Shown piece by piece: positions 1 through 12,989 of a stretch of DNA of 64,000 nt. Position 1 is the stretch's first letter; every line of letters starts with the position of its first letter. Origin of the DNA: Lateolabrax maculatus (lineage: Eukaryota > Chordata > Actinopteri > Acropomatiformes > Lateolabracidae); the NCBI GenBank assembly GCA_031216445.1, contig CM062215.1, positions 11,906,501 through 11,970,500 of the forward strand, in the 5' to 3' direction. The notes under the pieces are model-generated. The model made no database searches. It saw nothing but the letters and a program-made list of their open reading frames with translations, and was not told the DNA's origin. The translations under genes and the position numbers were made by a program.

Positions 1-698
1 ACAGCAGAGAGTATCTAACGGGGGCAATCATTTTATTCTTCTGGCATCATGATGAGCAGCATGGCCAGCATCACTTCTACCACCATGAAAACTCAAAATA
101 AACACACAAATGGCTGCTTATTAAGCCTTTCACCTAATACACTTGTAAATTTGACAGTGTACATTTACATGAACTCTACAGCATATTCTGCTAATTTACA
201 TGTATCACAGAGATCCTGCCGTTCAGGTATACAGGTTCCCGGGCTCACCGCATACTAACGTGACAGCCTCAATGATCTATTTATAAAGTTATTGTGTTTA
301 TTGACCCTGTCAGCCCTTGCAGCCCCACAACCAGCACGTCCCACCGGGAATCTTTCCTGTTTCTCCCGATTACTGACTGCGTCAATGAGCCACTGCCGGA
401 GTGAATACATCAGTCTCACCTGTCTCCCCGACAGCCCGCAGAGTCCCAAAGCAACGCCTGCCCCCGGCTGCTCGCTTGTTTATGCAAAGTTTATTAATAT
501 TGAACGTGTTGCGTGTCCAGATTGCACCAAATGTTACACTGAACTTCCTTGGGTCCCCAGCAATACACCTCCCAAGTATGAAGAAGATCTGGTGAACAGT
601 TTGAGGGCTAAGCGAAGGGCAAACATACATACAGAAAGACAGACAGATTCCTTGCTTATAGATAGATGTTACCTAAATGATCTCATATGTGACCACAG

Positions 699-764
699 GG
701 AGGATCCATCCACTTGGACTTCAGTTCTCCTGCTTACCGTTCCGTCACGCAAGACATACCACTG
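699..764 (+). CDS. cfap47: cfap47 exon (first recognised in window)
   Basis: This 66-nt, phase 0-0 exon lies between a CCACAG acceptor and a CTG|GTGAGG donor. It encodes GGSIHLDFSSPAYRSVTQDI then PL. The SVTQDIPL strand followed by HNETHQDW in the next exon gives the usual start of an ASH-type repeat. It is short and has no exon before it to anchor it, so it is less certain than the others. Confidence 0.65.
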
Positions 765-3700
765 GTGAGGGGCAAGAGAAAATGTATTAACCAGTCTGTG
801 TGTGTGTGTGTGTGTGTGTGTTACTAATTAAGGGCTAACCTAAAAGGATTTTATTAATTATGAATGATTTTCGATATTTCTTCCACCGTGAAAAACTGAT
901 TTCTTGGAATAGAGTTGTAATCCTGAATAAACAGCAACCAGAAAGTATGGCTGAAATGTATGTATGACTAGGTACATTGACTGAAACTACCTTATTAAAG
1001 GTTTTCTAACCTAAAACCTTTGATAAGTTACTTTTGATGGTAGCTTTGTAAAATTGTTTTTTAACATGTTGCCAAAATGTTTAATAATTTCGGTTTAAGT
1101 CCAATTATAAGGCCTATGTGTCTCTCACAGCACAATGAGACCCATCAAGACTGGAAAATGCAAGCAGAGTTGTGTGGTGAAGGATTCTCCGGCCCAAAGG
1201 TTTTGAATGTGCCAGCAGGGACAAAAGCCTGCTACCCTCTTACCTTTCACCCTTCTGCACAATGCGTTGTCATGGTAATACCTTTGTTTGTTCTATTCTC
1301 ATTGTTTTTTGTTTTTTTTGTTGTTGTTTTCTGTCTTCCTTTGTCAGATTCTGGCTATTTAACTTCCCAGTTTACTGAACACTTTGATAGGCCGTGAAAT
1401 CTTTATTTTGTGGTGTTGAGTTAGTGTGCATTCAGAATAATTCAACATCAGAAATACATAAGCCCGCTTTGAAAATCCCCTGCCACCAATGCTCATCCAC
1501 CAAGCCCTTATATTTGGCCTTTCTTCTCATTAGCCTCCTCCATTCCATCCTCTCAGGGAACAGTCAGCTCAAGTATGAACACTTATCTCGATGCTTCAAA
1601 CGGCAGCACGCTGTCTGGCCTGTGTGGCTCTTAAGATGATATCTAGGAATTTAAGCTTCCTCTGTGGCCAGCATCATTTCCAAGTGCTTTTCTAAGAAGC
1701 ACAACAGACATTTTTTTTGCTACAACTGAGCTTTCTCTTTTTGAGGAATATTCTTTTGATCACAGTGTCCTGCAGTTTAAAATGGTAGTTAATCCCTTAC
1801 AGTGATGAATAAATACTTCACTATTTCTTGTAATATTACTTACTAATATTACTTTTTCTATTTTTGTTTATTTATTTTACTAAATGTACCTTTTATTGTT
1901 ATTCTATTAGGCACTGGTGTTACTATTTCCTCCTTATACACTTTTAGTCATTTATTACTCTGTTATTTTTTTCTTATGTTGTACTTTTTGAGCAATCTGG
2001 CAGAAGAATTTCCATTGGGATTAATTAAGTTCTATCTTATCTTTCTTTCACAAATAGAGAATGTTAAACAGTTCAAATAATGATTTATCCTTTTCACAGT
2101 GATTCATTCTTTTAATCACCAGAGAACTAGAGGCTGAAAAGTATTTTATGAGTGAGATGTTAAAAACATGGTAAAATATATATTTTTTAAAACCTTATTG
2201 TTTATCTATGTATTATAGATGTGTTTGTCTGTACTATAAATCACTTCACCCTTATTTATCAAAGACAGTTGTATTTCCATAGCAATTTAGATTATACGTT
2301 TATAGATATGGAGGATGAAAAATTAAATAATAAATAAACACATATATTTATACATACATAAATATTGGAACAATAGCAGAAAGTAATAAATAAATAATGC
2401 AAGGAATACATGAAAAATGCAACAGAACAAAAAGTTTTTTATTTTTTGGTGATTAAGTGACCGTTTCTTTGGTGTAAACACTGAAGAAAGTGATGTGTTT
2501 GGTTAAGGAGCGGAAAAAGTTGTCTTGCATTGGCCGGGAATCGAACCCGGGCCTCCCGCGTGGCAGGCGAGAATTCTACCACTGAACCACCAATGCATTT
2601 GTACTGGAACTTGAAAGGGAGCGGTATTATTACTCAGAGCTTCAATCCCGTGTTCATACTCTACGTCCTCAATGGTCTATTTGTTTTGTAAAATAAAATA
2701 TGAAGATGCCCAAAAAATTCTAACAAGTAGTATAATCAACCATGATGAGGGAGATGTGTACACAATCAAGAGTGCAGTGAATACCATCTTGTCCATTTCA
2801 ATGCAGACTAATGCACTTAAGACTGAAATTTAAAAATGTGTCCTATAGTTCTTTTCCTGGGCTCTGTAATAATCTAAGTTCACGTGTCAGTGTGAGAACG
2901 TTGAACTGCAGCTGAGAGTGTGCTTTCCACTGTTTCTCCGTGTGCACGCTTGACACTGAGCCCCAGTTTGTATGTGTTTGACTGCCTGGACTTTATCCCT
3001 CTCCCCCCACAGGGCAAGCTGTCTTTACATAATGAGTGCAACGGCACAGAGCACGAGTTTACCCTCAGAGGAGTGGGAGAGCACCCCCTGCCTGTGGACC
3101 ATGTGGTATTACACTGCTGTGTAGGTCAAACCACACACAGACAGCTGGATGTCCCCAACTACAGCCAGAATAAACTTACTCTCAAGGTATAAGCACACAT
3201 GCAGATAACTGCTACACATATTTGCTAATTTGCATTAAACCCAAAGCACAGCTGAGGATTATGGGAATGTTCTTAGTTTCTCAGGTATAGGTCATAAACA
3301 AAAGTATTGGATAAATTGGGATCACCAAAGTCAAAGTTTGTGCCAATCCATCAAATAGATGTTGAGAAATTTCACAGGATGATTTACAGTTTTGACCTGC
3401 TTGTAGCCCTAGATGATGGCCAGGGGATCCCCAAAGTGAGTAGGGTTCATCCTCTGGGGATCATTAATGTCTGAGATATTTCAGTCAGGACCACAGTAGT
3501 GGAGTGACCGACAGGCAGTTTACTTCACTACACTATTTTTGTTTTTCCTTTAGTATCAACCCTATGAATACCAGTCAAAAAGTATATCGAAGGACCACGG
3601 ACATGTTGGGATTTTATCATAATTAATGTAGAATTTAAAAAAAAAAAATGGAGTGGAGGAATGATACATTTCCTTATGGCATGAATGTCTGACAGGCTCT

Positions 3701-6700
3701 GATTGTGAATTTTTGCATCTGTGTGCATTTTCTGCCAAGTGCAAGTGAGTGATTCTTCTCTGTGTGCTTGTGCACATGCACGTAGGTGGTGACAGACCTA
3801 TCTGTTGTAAGTGGCACCCCCTCCCTGGAGATTAAACCTGGTCACAACGCTCTGTACACCCTGGCTGTGTCACCATGGAAACGAGGAAAACAGACAGGTG
3901 ATTTTTTTTCCCCCCAGTGTAGGTTTGTGATTGTAAGGTTTTGTGGTCTGTTAGTATGTAGGCTGTGTTAGTAGTATGTGGGAAGTAGGCTTCATTTGTT
4001 CACTATATTTTATTACATTTGCTTAAACAGACACATGGAGACTAACACACTTTTTGTTCCATAGTTTAAATCCCTTTAACACCTACACTGTAATGCTGTG
4101 GTTTTACTGTGTACTGTGTTTTAAGTGTTTGTGATCCATGGCTTTAGGCTAACTTGTAGTTCTATATTTGTGTATGCATCTACAGTATGTTTGCATAGGC
4201 AGTTGAGTGGGATTAGATGTTAAGAAGGAAATATAAGGAACATTTTGTGTTGTGGTGTTTGTACAAGTCTAAAAATGATCATTATGATGGATTCATTAAT
4301 TGTATCAACTAAATAAAGTTAAAATAATTAAAAACCTTACAATAAAATAAAGATTACATAAATAGAAGAAACAATTAGAAAAAGTTAAACATAACTCTTC
4401 ATCTACAACTTTTCTTGCAGGCTATGTGTCATTTCAAGAAATTGATGACATGCAAGAGGCAGACATGCACAAAGGTAGGCTTAGTGTAGTACCATATACT
4501 GCACATAAAGCATTTAGAGAAGCATTTGTGTGTGTGTGTACACACGTGCTTGCATTTATACCGTGTTTCTACTTGTGTGTGTCTGTCATCCAGGAAATGT
4601 ATTCGGACCCTACAAGGTGCATTTCTCTCTAGAGATAATTTGTGAGCCAGCAGGGCCCATCAAAGTCATTGATGTACAGTGTGCTGTTCAGGTAAGTTCT
4701 GCAAACCTCAGTGGATATTTACTAATCCTGTCGCAAAATACCTTCAGGGGTGCAAATATTTGTGTCCCCACATTTTTCCAGTTCAGCAGAGTATTAACTA
4801 AGATTACAGATGTAAATGAGCACAGCCACAGTTCAACTGATTTGCACAAAGTGCTGCAAATAGGACCCGATGGAAAACATTTGAAAAGTTTCGCTCATTT
4901 CTGAAAATCAGTGAAAAAACTTTTTTTGATGTTGAATTTAGAATATTGGTTGAAAAAATGACACTTTTGCAGCTGAAAGAGTGTATTAATCTTTCAAGAG
5001 GAATTTTATATGTGGGGAAATATTATATGATCTAATGGTGTCAACTCAACAAAAACATTAGGGAGTTATGAGAGATTTTTTGTAAAACTTTTATCTATTA
5101 TCTATATTATTTCCCAAAAAAATGAAGTGATAATATGGCCTACTTAAAAAGTATTCCTGCTGCTTCAATCATATCACACGAGATTGGAGCTGCTGTGGGC
5201 CTTTAAAAGATTGGAAAAATAAGCAGGGGGCCACTGAGGGAAACTTAAAGTTCTGGAAAAAACAGGTTATTGTGTTGCTGCTCTTTAGTCTTGTTTTGTG
5301 GAGAAATGAAGGTTAAGTAACCTGATGCATCTTTTAATTTGGTTTCTTTCTTTCTCCTTCAGTGAAACAGTGCAACAGATGTTGTTATTTACATACATTA
5401 AATTTCCGACACAGTCTGTAGCTGGCTATTTGATCTATATTGATGGAAAGAAAATAATTAATTCAGTTCAGGATTATTATTATAACATCTCTAACATGCA
5501 GGCCCTAAAGTATTGTTTCTGCTGCTGGCCACTGTTACAGTAACACTTGATGTTATCTACCCTTAGATCAAAAGACTATAAGAAAATCACAAGGAAAAGC
5601 AAAAGCAGTAGTCACCTTTGAAATGTTTTATTCCCAGAGCTCAGTTGCCATAGAGATCCCTATCAATAACCCGCAAGAAGAGCTGCTGATGCTGGATGTG
5701 TACCTGGAAGGAGAAGACCTGAGTGGGGCCAACTGGGTTTCGATTCCCCCACGGGAGACTCTGACTTACAAAGTTACATTTTCCCCTGGCAGAGTAGGGA
5801 AGAACACATGCAGGTGAGACTGTAGCTGACCCGACCTCCTTTAAAGAAAAAGAAAAAAACAGTTCCTTTACTCAATTCATCATAAAGTTGAAGATGAAGA
5901 TCCCTTTTATTTAAATGCTTTGTGTAACTGACCAAATATCTTGACATATTTGCCCTGAATCCGAGAATATTTTGCTACCATGCCTATTCATTTTCTGGAA
6001 TACAATATACAGTAGACCCCACTGAGAGCTTGCTAATGGAATATACCCAGCAATTTATTTGTCTATTTTGGAATACAGCATTTGTATAGGTTTGGTGTGT
6101 GTTTTCTGCCAGTGTGCTGTTCCAGTCAGAGCTGGTGGGGGAGTTTTGGTATCGACTGGATCTTTATGCTCTTCCTCCTCCAGTCATCTCGCTACCACAG
6201 GCATGCTGTCAGCTGGGCAAGTAGGTGCACACACACCAACATACACACACTATTTCACGGCAGGGTTATTGGCTAGGAATGCATGCACACACACTGTATA
6301 CACACTCACCTACCACTGAGAATTAGTTCATACCAGCGATCCCATCCACTGGATTTTCCCACACCTCGGCAGTGTGTGTGCTTAGGCCCGTTCTCTGTTG
6401 CATATTGGACAGCAATAGTGGGGGCTGAGGACTCCGAAACATCCCACAATAACCTTTATGTGTGAAACAATGAGGTGGCCTGCTTACTTTTTTTTTGCTG
6501 GATAAAAGTATAATGTGAAACATATTTTATTATCCAAATAGTTTTTATTAAATGTTCATATTAACAGACTAGCACAAATTCCCAGACATACATACATAAC
6601 ATCCAAACAAGGAAAAAACTGATTTGAACAGCTTTGGCTGTTTGAGTTTCAGGTGTGCCATTACATCCTCTAGCCAGCATTTATGACATGGTGACACAGT

Positions 6701-7793
6701 CTTTTTTCCACCTGAGGAGAATCTGTCATCAAGCGAGCAGTGGAGAGAAGGCCACAATTTAGCAGTTGGCAGTAATTGCATGCATAATCTCGATAAAGTC
6801 TGCTATAGAGCAGGTGTAGCAAATTGTTGCTTCCACAGCTCACCTACTGACCTACAGCTCAGTCATCATTCCTACAGGATACTTAGAGGGACAAAAGCAC
6901 TGAATTTATAAGCAAAAAATATCACTTTTTTTCTACCATGATTATTATGTCAGAGATAGTGAAAAAGGTTTTTATACAACCAGGAGTCCACTCTGAGTTT
7001 AAAGGATGTCAGAGCAAATGGGCTGCCTGATAGGAGGGTCCCCCAAGCAAGGACTACCAGTCAGTACCACTCATTACTGACTGGTCCGAGCTGGACTTCA
7101 ACCGACAGTTCCCAAGCCAAGTCCCCACTACTGCCCAATACATTTCAAAGGCCTATATGATAATTTCTACACTTGCTAACAGCCTTACTTTTAATATTTG
7201 GATGTTCCTTCTGTTTCTACTTTTTTACAGCCTCTTAATCTATTCCACTTGCAGGATTTTATTGTATATTTTTCCCCTCACTGAATAAACCAGTATATGT
7301 GTTTGTCAGATGGACCAGACAGACCATTCCTCTGGTTAACCCAACCGCTGAAACTCTGGAGCTAGTTGTAGCCAACAGTAACCCCAGAAACTACACGCTG
7401 GAAATGGATTCAGGAAATACTGTGAGTACACACACTCACGCTCACCTTTGTGCCTCATCCTTAGTTTTATCAGCTCAGTATTCCATTCCATTATTTCTGA
7501 ATAAAATGTAATGTTAAAACATACATCTGAAGTTACCTCGCTCCTGACCCTGGGGAAATTGGTTTACCATTATTTGGGATGTTCTTTGTAGTTCAGTGGA
7601 TATTTGATTAGCTCTTAAAAGAACAATGTAGTATACTAAACAAACAAGAGTCACTTTTGTCAGTTGGAGAGAAAGGACTTGCTGTATGTCTGGATGGAAA
7701 GCTGTGGGTTGCCTAGCCGTGTGATTTAAAGGATTTGTCTCTTTGAGCATGAGGGTGTTTATCCTCCCCTACTGTCCTAAATGAAAGCTTTTT

Positions 7794-7827
<34 letters not shown>

Positions 7828-10800
7828 CCAGCTTATTGTGGAGCCCCACTCCTCCACCCAGCTTGGTGTCCGTTTTAGTCCTTCAGCCATCGGAGAGGGG
7901 AACCACACCGCAAAGATCAGTTTCTCATGCCCTGAGGTGTACACACACACACACACACAAAATGGATTACATAAATCATGCTGCCTTCACACGCACGCAC
8001 AGTAGTTCACTTCTTTTTCCTCTTAAATTGGTTCAAGCAGGTGCTCTCATTTTATTTGCTGCCTCATCACTCCCAATCATCCACATGAAGCTTGGAGCAA
8101 TCAGATCACCTCATAAAGCTTTTCATTGGCCCAGATTGTACATTTTGTTTAAGGTGCAGGAGGCTTTTTTTACTAGGGCTGGATGAAACAAACAATATAA
8201 AACAATGATAGAAACATTTCTTTGATCAGAAAAGTAGGATCATTGCTATACTGTCAGTAAGTTACATTGCCTGACAACACACTAACAACCAATCACATTA
8301 CGGATATAAAGCTATCTCTAACCCAACCAGTGGTTGTCCTTTAAGAATAAACAGCCCACTTCCCAAAATAGACACAACAGAGTTAGTTAACCTAACACGT
8401 CATATTATGTTGATTTGAACCACACAAAGTTGTTCAAATTTGGAGATAAAGGTAGAAGAGATGAGCTCTTCCACCGAGGAAACATTAAGTGTCAGCTCAG
8501 AAAGCGACGGCTCCAAAGTCGCAAGGACCATAAACATGAAGACCTATTGCAGATAAAAGAGTAACAAAATGTCGCTGGACTGGCGAAACTTTACTTAAAG
8601 CCCTCTTTGACCACAAAGTGGAGGAGACAGTCTCACGTGGGGCTATGCCACTTGTCCAACAGGAAACAGATTGGTGATGTTATGTTATTAACCTGTGCCA
8701 ATAGCGATGGGAATTACTATGACCTGAAGTATTACCATCCAATAAAGCAATCAAACACCCCAGCAACAAACTGTGACGTTACAATCGGCTTTTTCCAGGT
8801 GTACTAAACACATCACACATACTGTTGCTTTTTTAAAGGAATAGTTTCATACTTTCGGAAAAACGTGTTCGAATACAAAATTTGTGTTCTTGCAGGGAAA
8901 TTAGAAAAATTTATAACACTTTCATGTCTGTTCATTAAAAGTTAAGCTACAGCCAGAATATATAAAAATATATAAAATATTTCCAAAAATGGCATTACTC
9001 TAAAGCTGAGAATGAGAATGCACACACACATGACCACTTTCTAATTGTTTACTTCATTTCTCTCCCTCTGGCCCCTTGTATATGTGTTAATCTGTCTTTG
9101 TCTTTCCAAAGTTGCAGGAGTGGTGTGTGTTGTTGAGTGGACGTGGCCTTTACCCAGAGAGCGAGGAGCCCCTGAGCATCTCATCCCTGATTGGCTCCAA
9201 CGCCTCCATCACCATTCCCTTCACAAACCCCGCTGAGCTCCCAGTCGTGATAAATATCACACTCACAGGTCACAGGCACTTCTTGTCTTTCTCCAACAGA
9301 CACATATTTGTTCTTGGTGCTTACATGTGACACACTCAGACATGTTCCTAATAATGTGTGTACTTGGTATGTCTCAGATGTGGAGCCAAGTGGGGCCCCC
9401 AACTGCCATCAAGTCACTACAGAGAAGGAGGTCTTCTCTATCCCTCTGACCCTCATTGAAGGTAAAACAGTAACTTTTCACAACACTATGATACAATTAT
9501 AAAACTGTGTAAATAAGCATACATATAAGCAATAAGAACTTTATAAAGTATGATGTGTCAGATGTTGTGTCCCCAGCTAGTCAAAAAAATCAGTGAATAT
9601 GGCTATAACATTTTCTCAGGCCTCTTAATGTGTTTTTGCTGTGTTTAAATGAGAAAAATCTTTTAAGTTGTTAATAAAACAGATAAAATATCCAGCAGAT
9701 GTTCAGTGTGTTTAAGATTTTAAAGAAGGCATGATAAATGCCCTTGTATCTAAGGCTTCTTCACTAACTGAGGAGAAATGTGGAGAGGTTTTAGTCTTCA
9801 TCAGCTTCTAAAAGAAATCAGCCTGAGACTACATCCCAGGAAAACAGTTTTCTTACAAGTCAAAAAACTTTAAAACATTTGATTACTTTGTGTCTGTCCT
9901 CCATCTTGGCTACAGGTATACAGATCAGTGAAGGGGCCAGTTTTGATGTGCCCGTTGTGTTTGCGCCTAACTCTATGGAGCTACAACAGGCCTGGCTCTG
10001 CATCACTATGAAGCCCCTCAGCAGCCCAGGCAACAGCAGTTCCTTCAGTACAGACAGCATCAGGTGTGTGTGTCTTATTGACTCAATACTCGAGAGAAAT
10101 TAAATACATATTTTAAAAACATTGAACTGAAATACAGCACATTTCTGCCTGGAAGGTGGGCTGGTGGAGGGGATCTAGTACGGCGGTGACTCCGGCCCTT
10201 CTCACAGATCTCTTCAGGGGCATTTTCTTATTCTTGGGGTGTCAGGCAGTCTTTTGCGATGTGTTTATCTTGTGTTTATCGGTCAGCACTATTACAGTGT
10301 TTGAGCTTATTAAAGATACTCTATTTTATATATGGTATTTGTACTGGATGAGGGCATGATAACATGGTGCATGTACCAAAATGTACCATCCATCCATTTT
10401 CCATATTCATTTAGGATCACAAGTAGCAGTCCCATTGTGCATTGGCTGAGAGGCAGGGTACACCCTGGACAGGGCTCACATCACAGGGCTCACCACCTGA
10501 CAAACACATTCACACTCTATTTCACACCTTGGAACACCTGGAGGAAACCCATGCTGGCAAAGGCACTGTAATCCATTACTTTTATAGTATTGTATAATGG
10601 CTTTAGATGAGTTTTCGGTGTGTTTCAATGTGCAAAACTCTTAATGTAAACCAAAGCCAAACTGTACAATTCTTGCCTTTAAACACAAAATGCCATACTT
10701 ACGTACAAAGTTCAAAATCACATGCCAAGTCCTCAGAATACAGACCCCTCATATTAGAACAAGTTTCAGTGCTTATTACTAAACATACAGATCATCTCTT

Positions 10801-12943
10801 TAATTTACATAACAATGTTACCCCAGGGGAGCAGCATTGCAACTTGAAAAACGTTGTGGTCATTACAGAGTAGATGATGATGCAGTGAAGTTCATCATAA
10901 TCATCATTTTGTCTGTATGAAGATGTAGGATTCATATTTAATAACTACAAAGTCATTCTTACTCCAGTCCAAATACTGCATAAATTCTATGTATTTCTTC
11001 TCATTGTTGTTTATGGTGTATTTAATCTTGAGAATTTGTTCCTGTTTGACAAAATTACTTAATAATCACAATTATAATTTATAGCAATAATTACTGCATG
11101 GTGTGTTGCCTAATTTGATACAGATGTGTTTCTTTTGTGTCATATGAGAGATTCTGAGTAGGAACTCTGTTAAAAAATGTAGCCAAAGCAATTGTAAAAT
11201 ACTCTAATAAAGTATACTTTGTTGTAATTATATAATTAAGTTGTGGCTAATAGGTTGGGGATTCAATCCATTTTGTCCTCAGTTAAATAAATGTAGCAGC
11301 TATTATACTTACCTCTGTGAAAAAGCCAAAAGCAAACCACTTTACTATTTCTGACATGCTGTACACAGCTGTGGGTCTGGTATTAGGTAGTGCCTGGCAT
11401 ATTTTTTAATCCATTACTGGTTCATTGCTAATCCCAAATACTGTATAAATACTGTGTAAAAAACGCACTCCATCAATATTACAGGTCAGAGCAGGAATTG
11501 CCAACCATCTGTTGGATTTACCCTCTCCATGGGATTCCCATGGAAGTGCCTGTTGAGAACTCACTTGGCGTGGTCCGTTGTGAAGCGGGCTGCCAGCTGG
11601 AAAGGAAGGTGCATATACTGCTCACTGGATGTGTGCCGGGGAATCAGGACCGGAAAGGACAGAAAGGTGTGTGACTGTTTGTGATTTATACTTGTTTAGT
11701 ATTTGGGAATTGTTCTTACCGTAATTTCTACTCTAGCACAACAAAAGCAGAAAGAGGAATAAGTTTCAAAACAATGATCAAATACCAATGGCATTTTACT
11801 ACTGACTTGAAAAAGATCTGAACTCACATCTATCTTCTATACCTGTATCCCTTTCTGTAGACCTTGCAAAACATTTGATCAAGACCACAGTGTTCAGCTA
11901 TAGACTTTCTAAACCTAGGATGTCTGCAAATGGGGATACATCAATTTCCCTTTTTCTCTTCCTATACCGATTCTGATACCAAAACTCAAGGATTCCTGCG
12001 ATACTAAGAACCAGTCCAATACTTATGCTCTCTTTTCCCCAAATTTAAAATTTGTATTCAGTTCCTTGCTGCATTTAACTGATTGAGATCATTCTGAGAG
12101 TTAACAAAAGACTGTAAAGTGAGCAGTGACACACTACATTACACAACAAAGGCCACTTATTTATTGAGTGATTGTTTAAACTGTCATCATGTAACTAGAT
12201 TGATGATGAGATGTGTCAGGATCTGTCTGATTAAGCTCAGCAGGTGATTGATTGATGATCATGTTGTATGTTTGCTTCACAGTAATTAACAACAGGCCAA
12301 TCTATGACAATCAGGTGGGGATGTTTGAGAAAAATAACAGTGCAATGCAGGTTTTCCTACTTCTTACTTCTGGCCAGTTTCCCAGGTGACAATGGAAGAC
12401 TTCCTGTGCAAGGTTCGTTCAGACAGCGAAACAGAGCACTCAGGGGTGGAGGACTGCCTTTTTGCCTCCGTTGAGGCAGCAAGAAGGGACCTTGAGACCG
12501 GCATCACAACACTCACTCTTAATCTACTCTACACTCCCCTCAGGCCGTGCAGGTGACAGTACTACTCACACAAACAAACAAACACACTTGTTCAAAGAAA
12601 ATGGGACACACATAGACGTGCGTGCAGGAAAACAAAATACACACTGAGAAACAGATAGTAAGAGCACGACGATTCAGTAGCTTTTGAGTTAAATCCTGTT
12701 GTGTTTCTTACAAAACTCCACTGTTGTGTTTGCAGTTAAAGCAACTCAAAGGCTCCTGAAAAAGCATTATACACACAAATACACGTAGAAAAAAAGAAAC
12801 CATACAGGCACATTTTTCGAGAAACAAAAAATAGACACACACCACATTAAAAGCCAAAAAACCAAGCAAACAGACAGGCGCTCACACATTCTGAGCCACA
12901 GACAGATGAAGACATACACAAACACTCATTACCAGAGAAAACT

Positions 12944-12989
<46 letters not shown>

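Noticed and set aside
521..591. Possible earlier cfap47 exon (frame reading TELPWVPSNTPPKYEEDL, donor CTG|GTGAAC)
   Set aside because: The phase fits the next exon, but a different frame is equally open, the acceptor is weak and I see no family motif. Not enough support.
3867..3884. X-box-like word GTCACCATGGAAAC
   Set aside because: Lies inside a cfap47 coding exon and is explained by the conserved SPWK codons.
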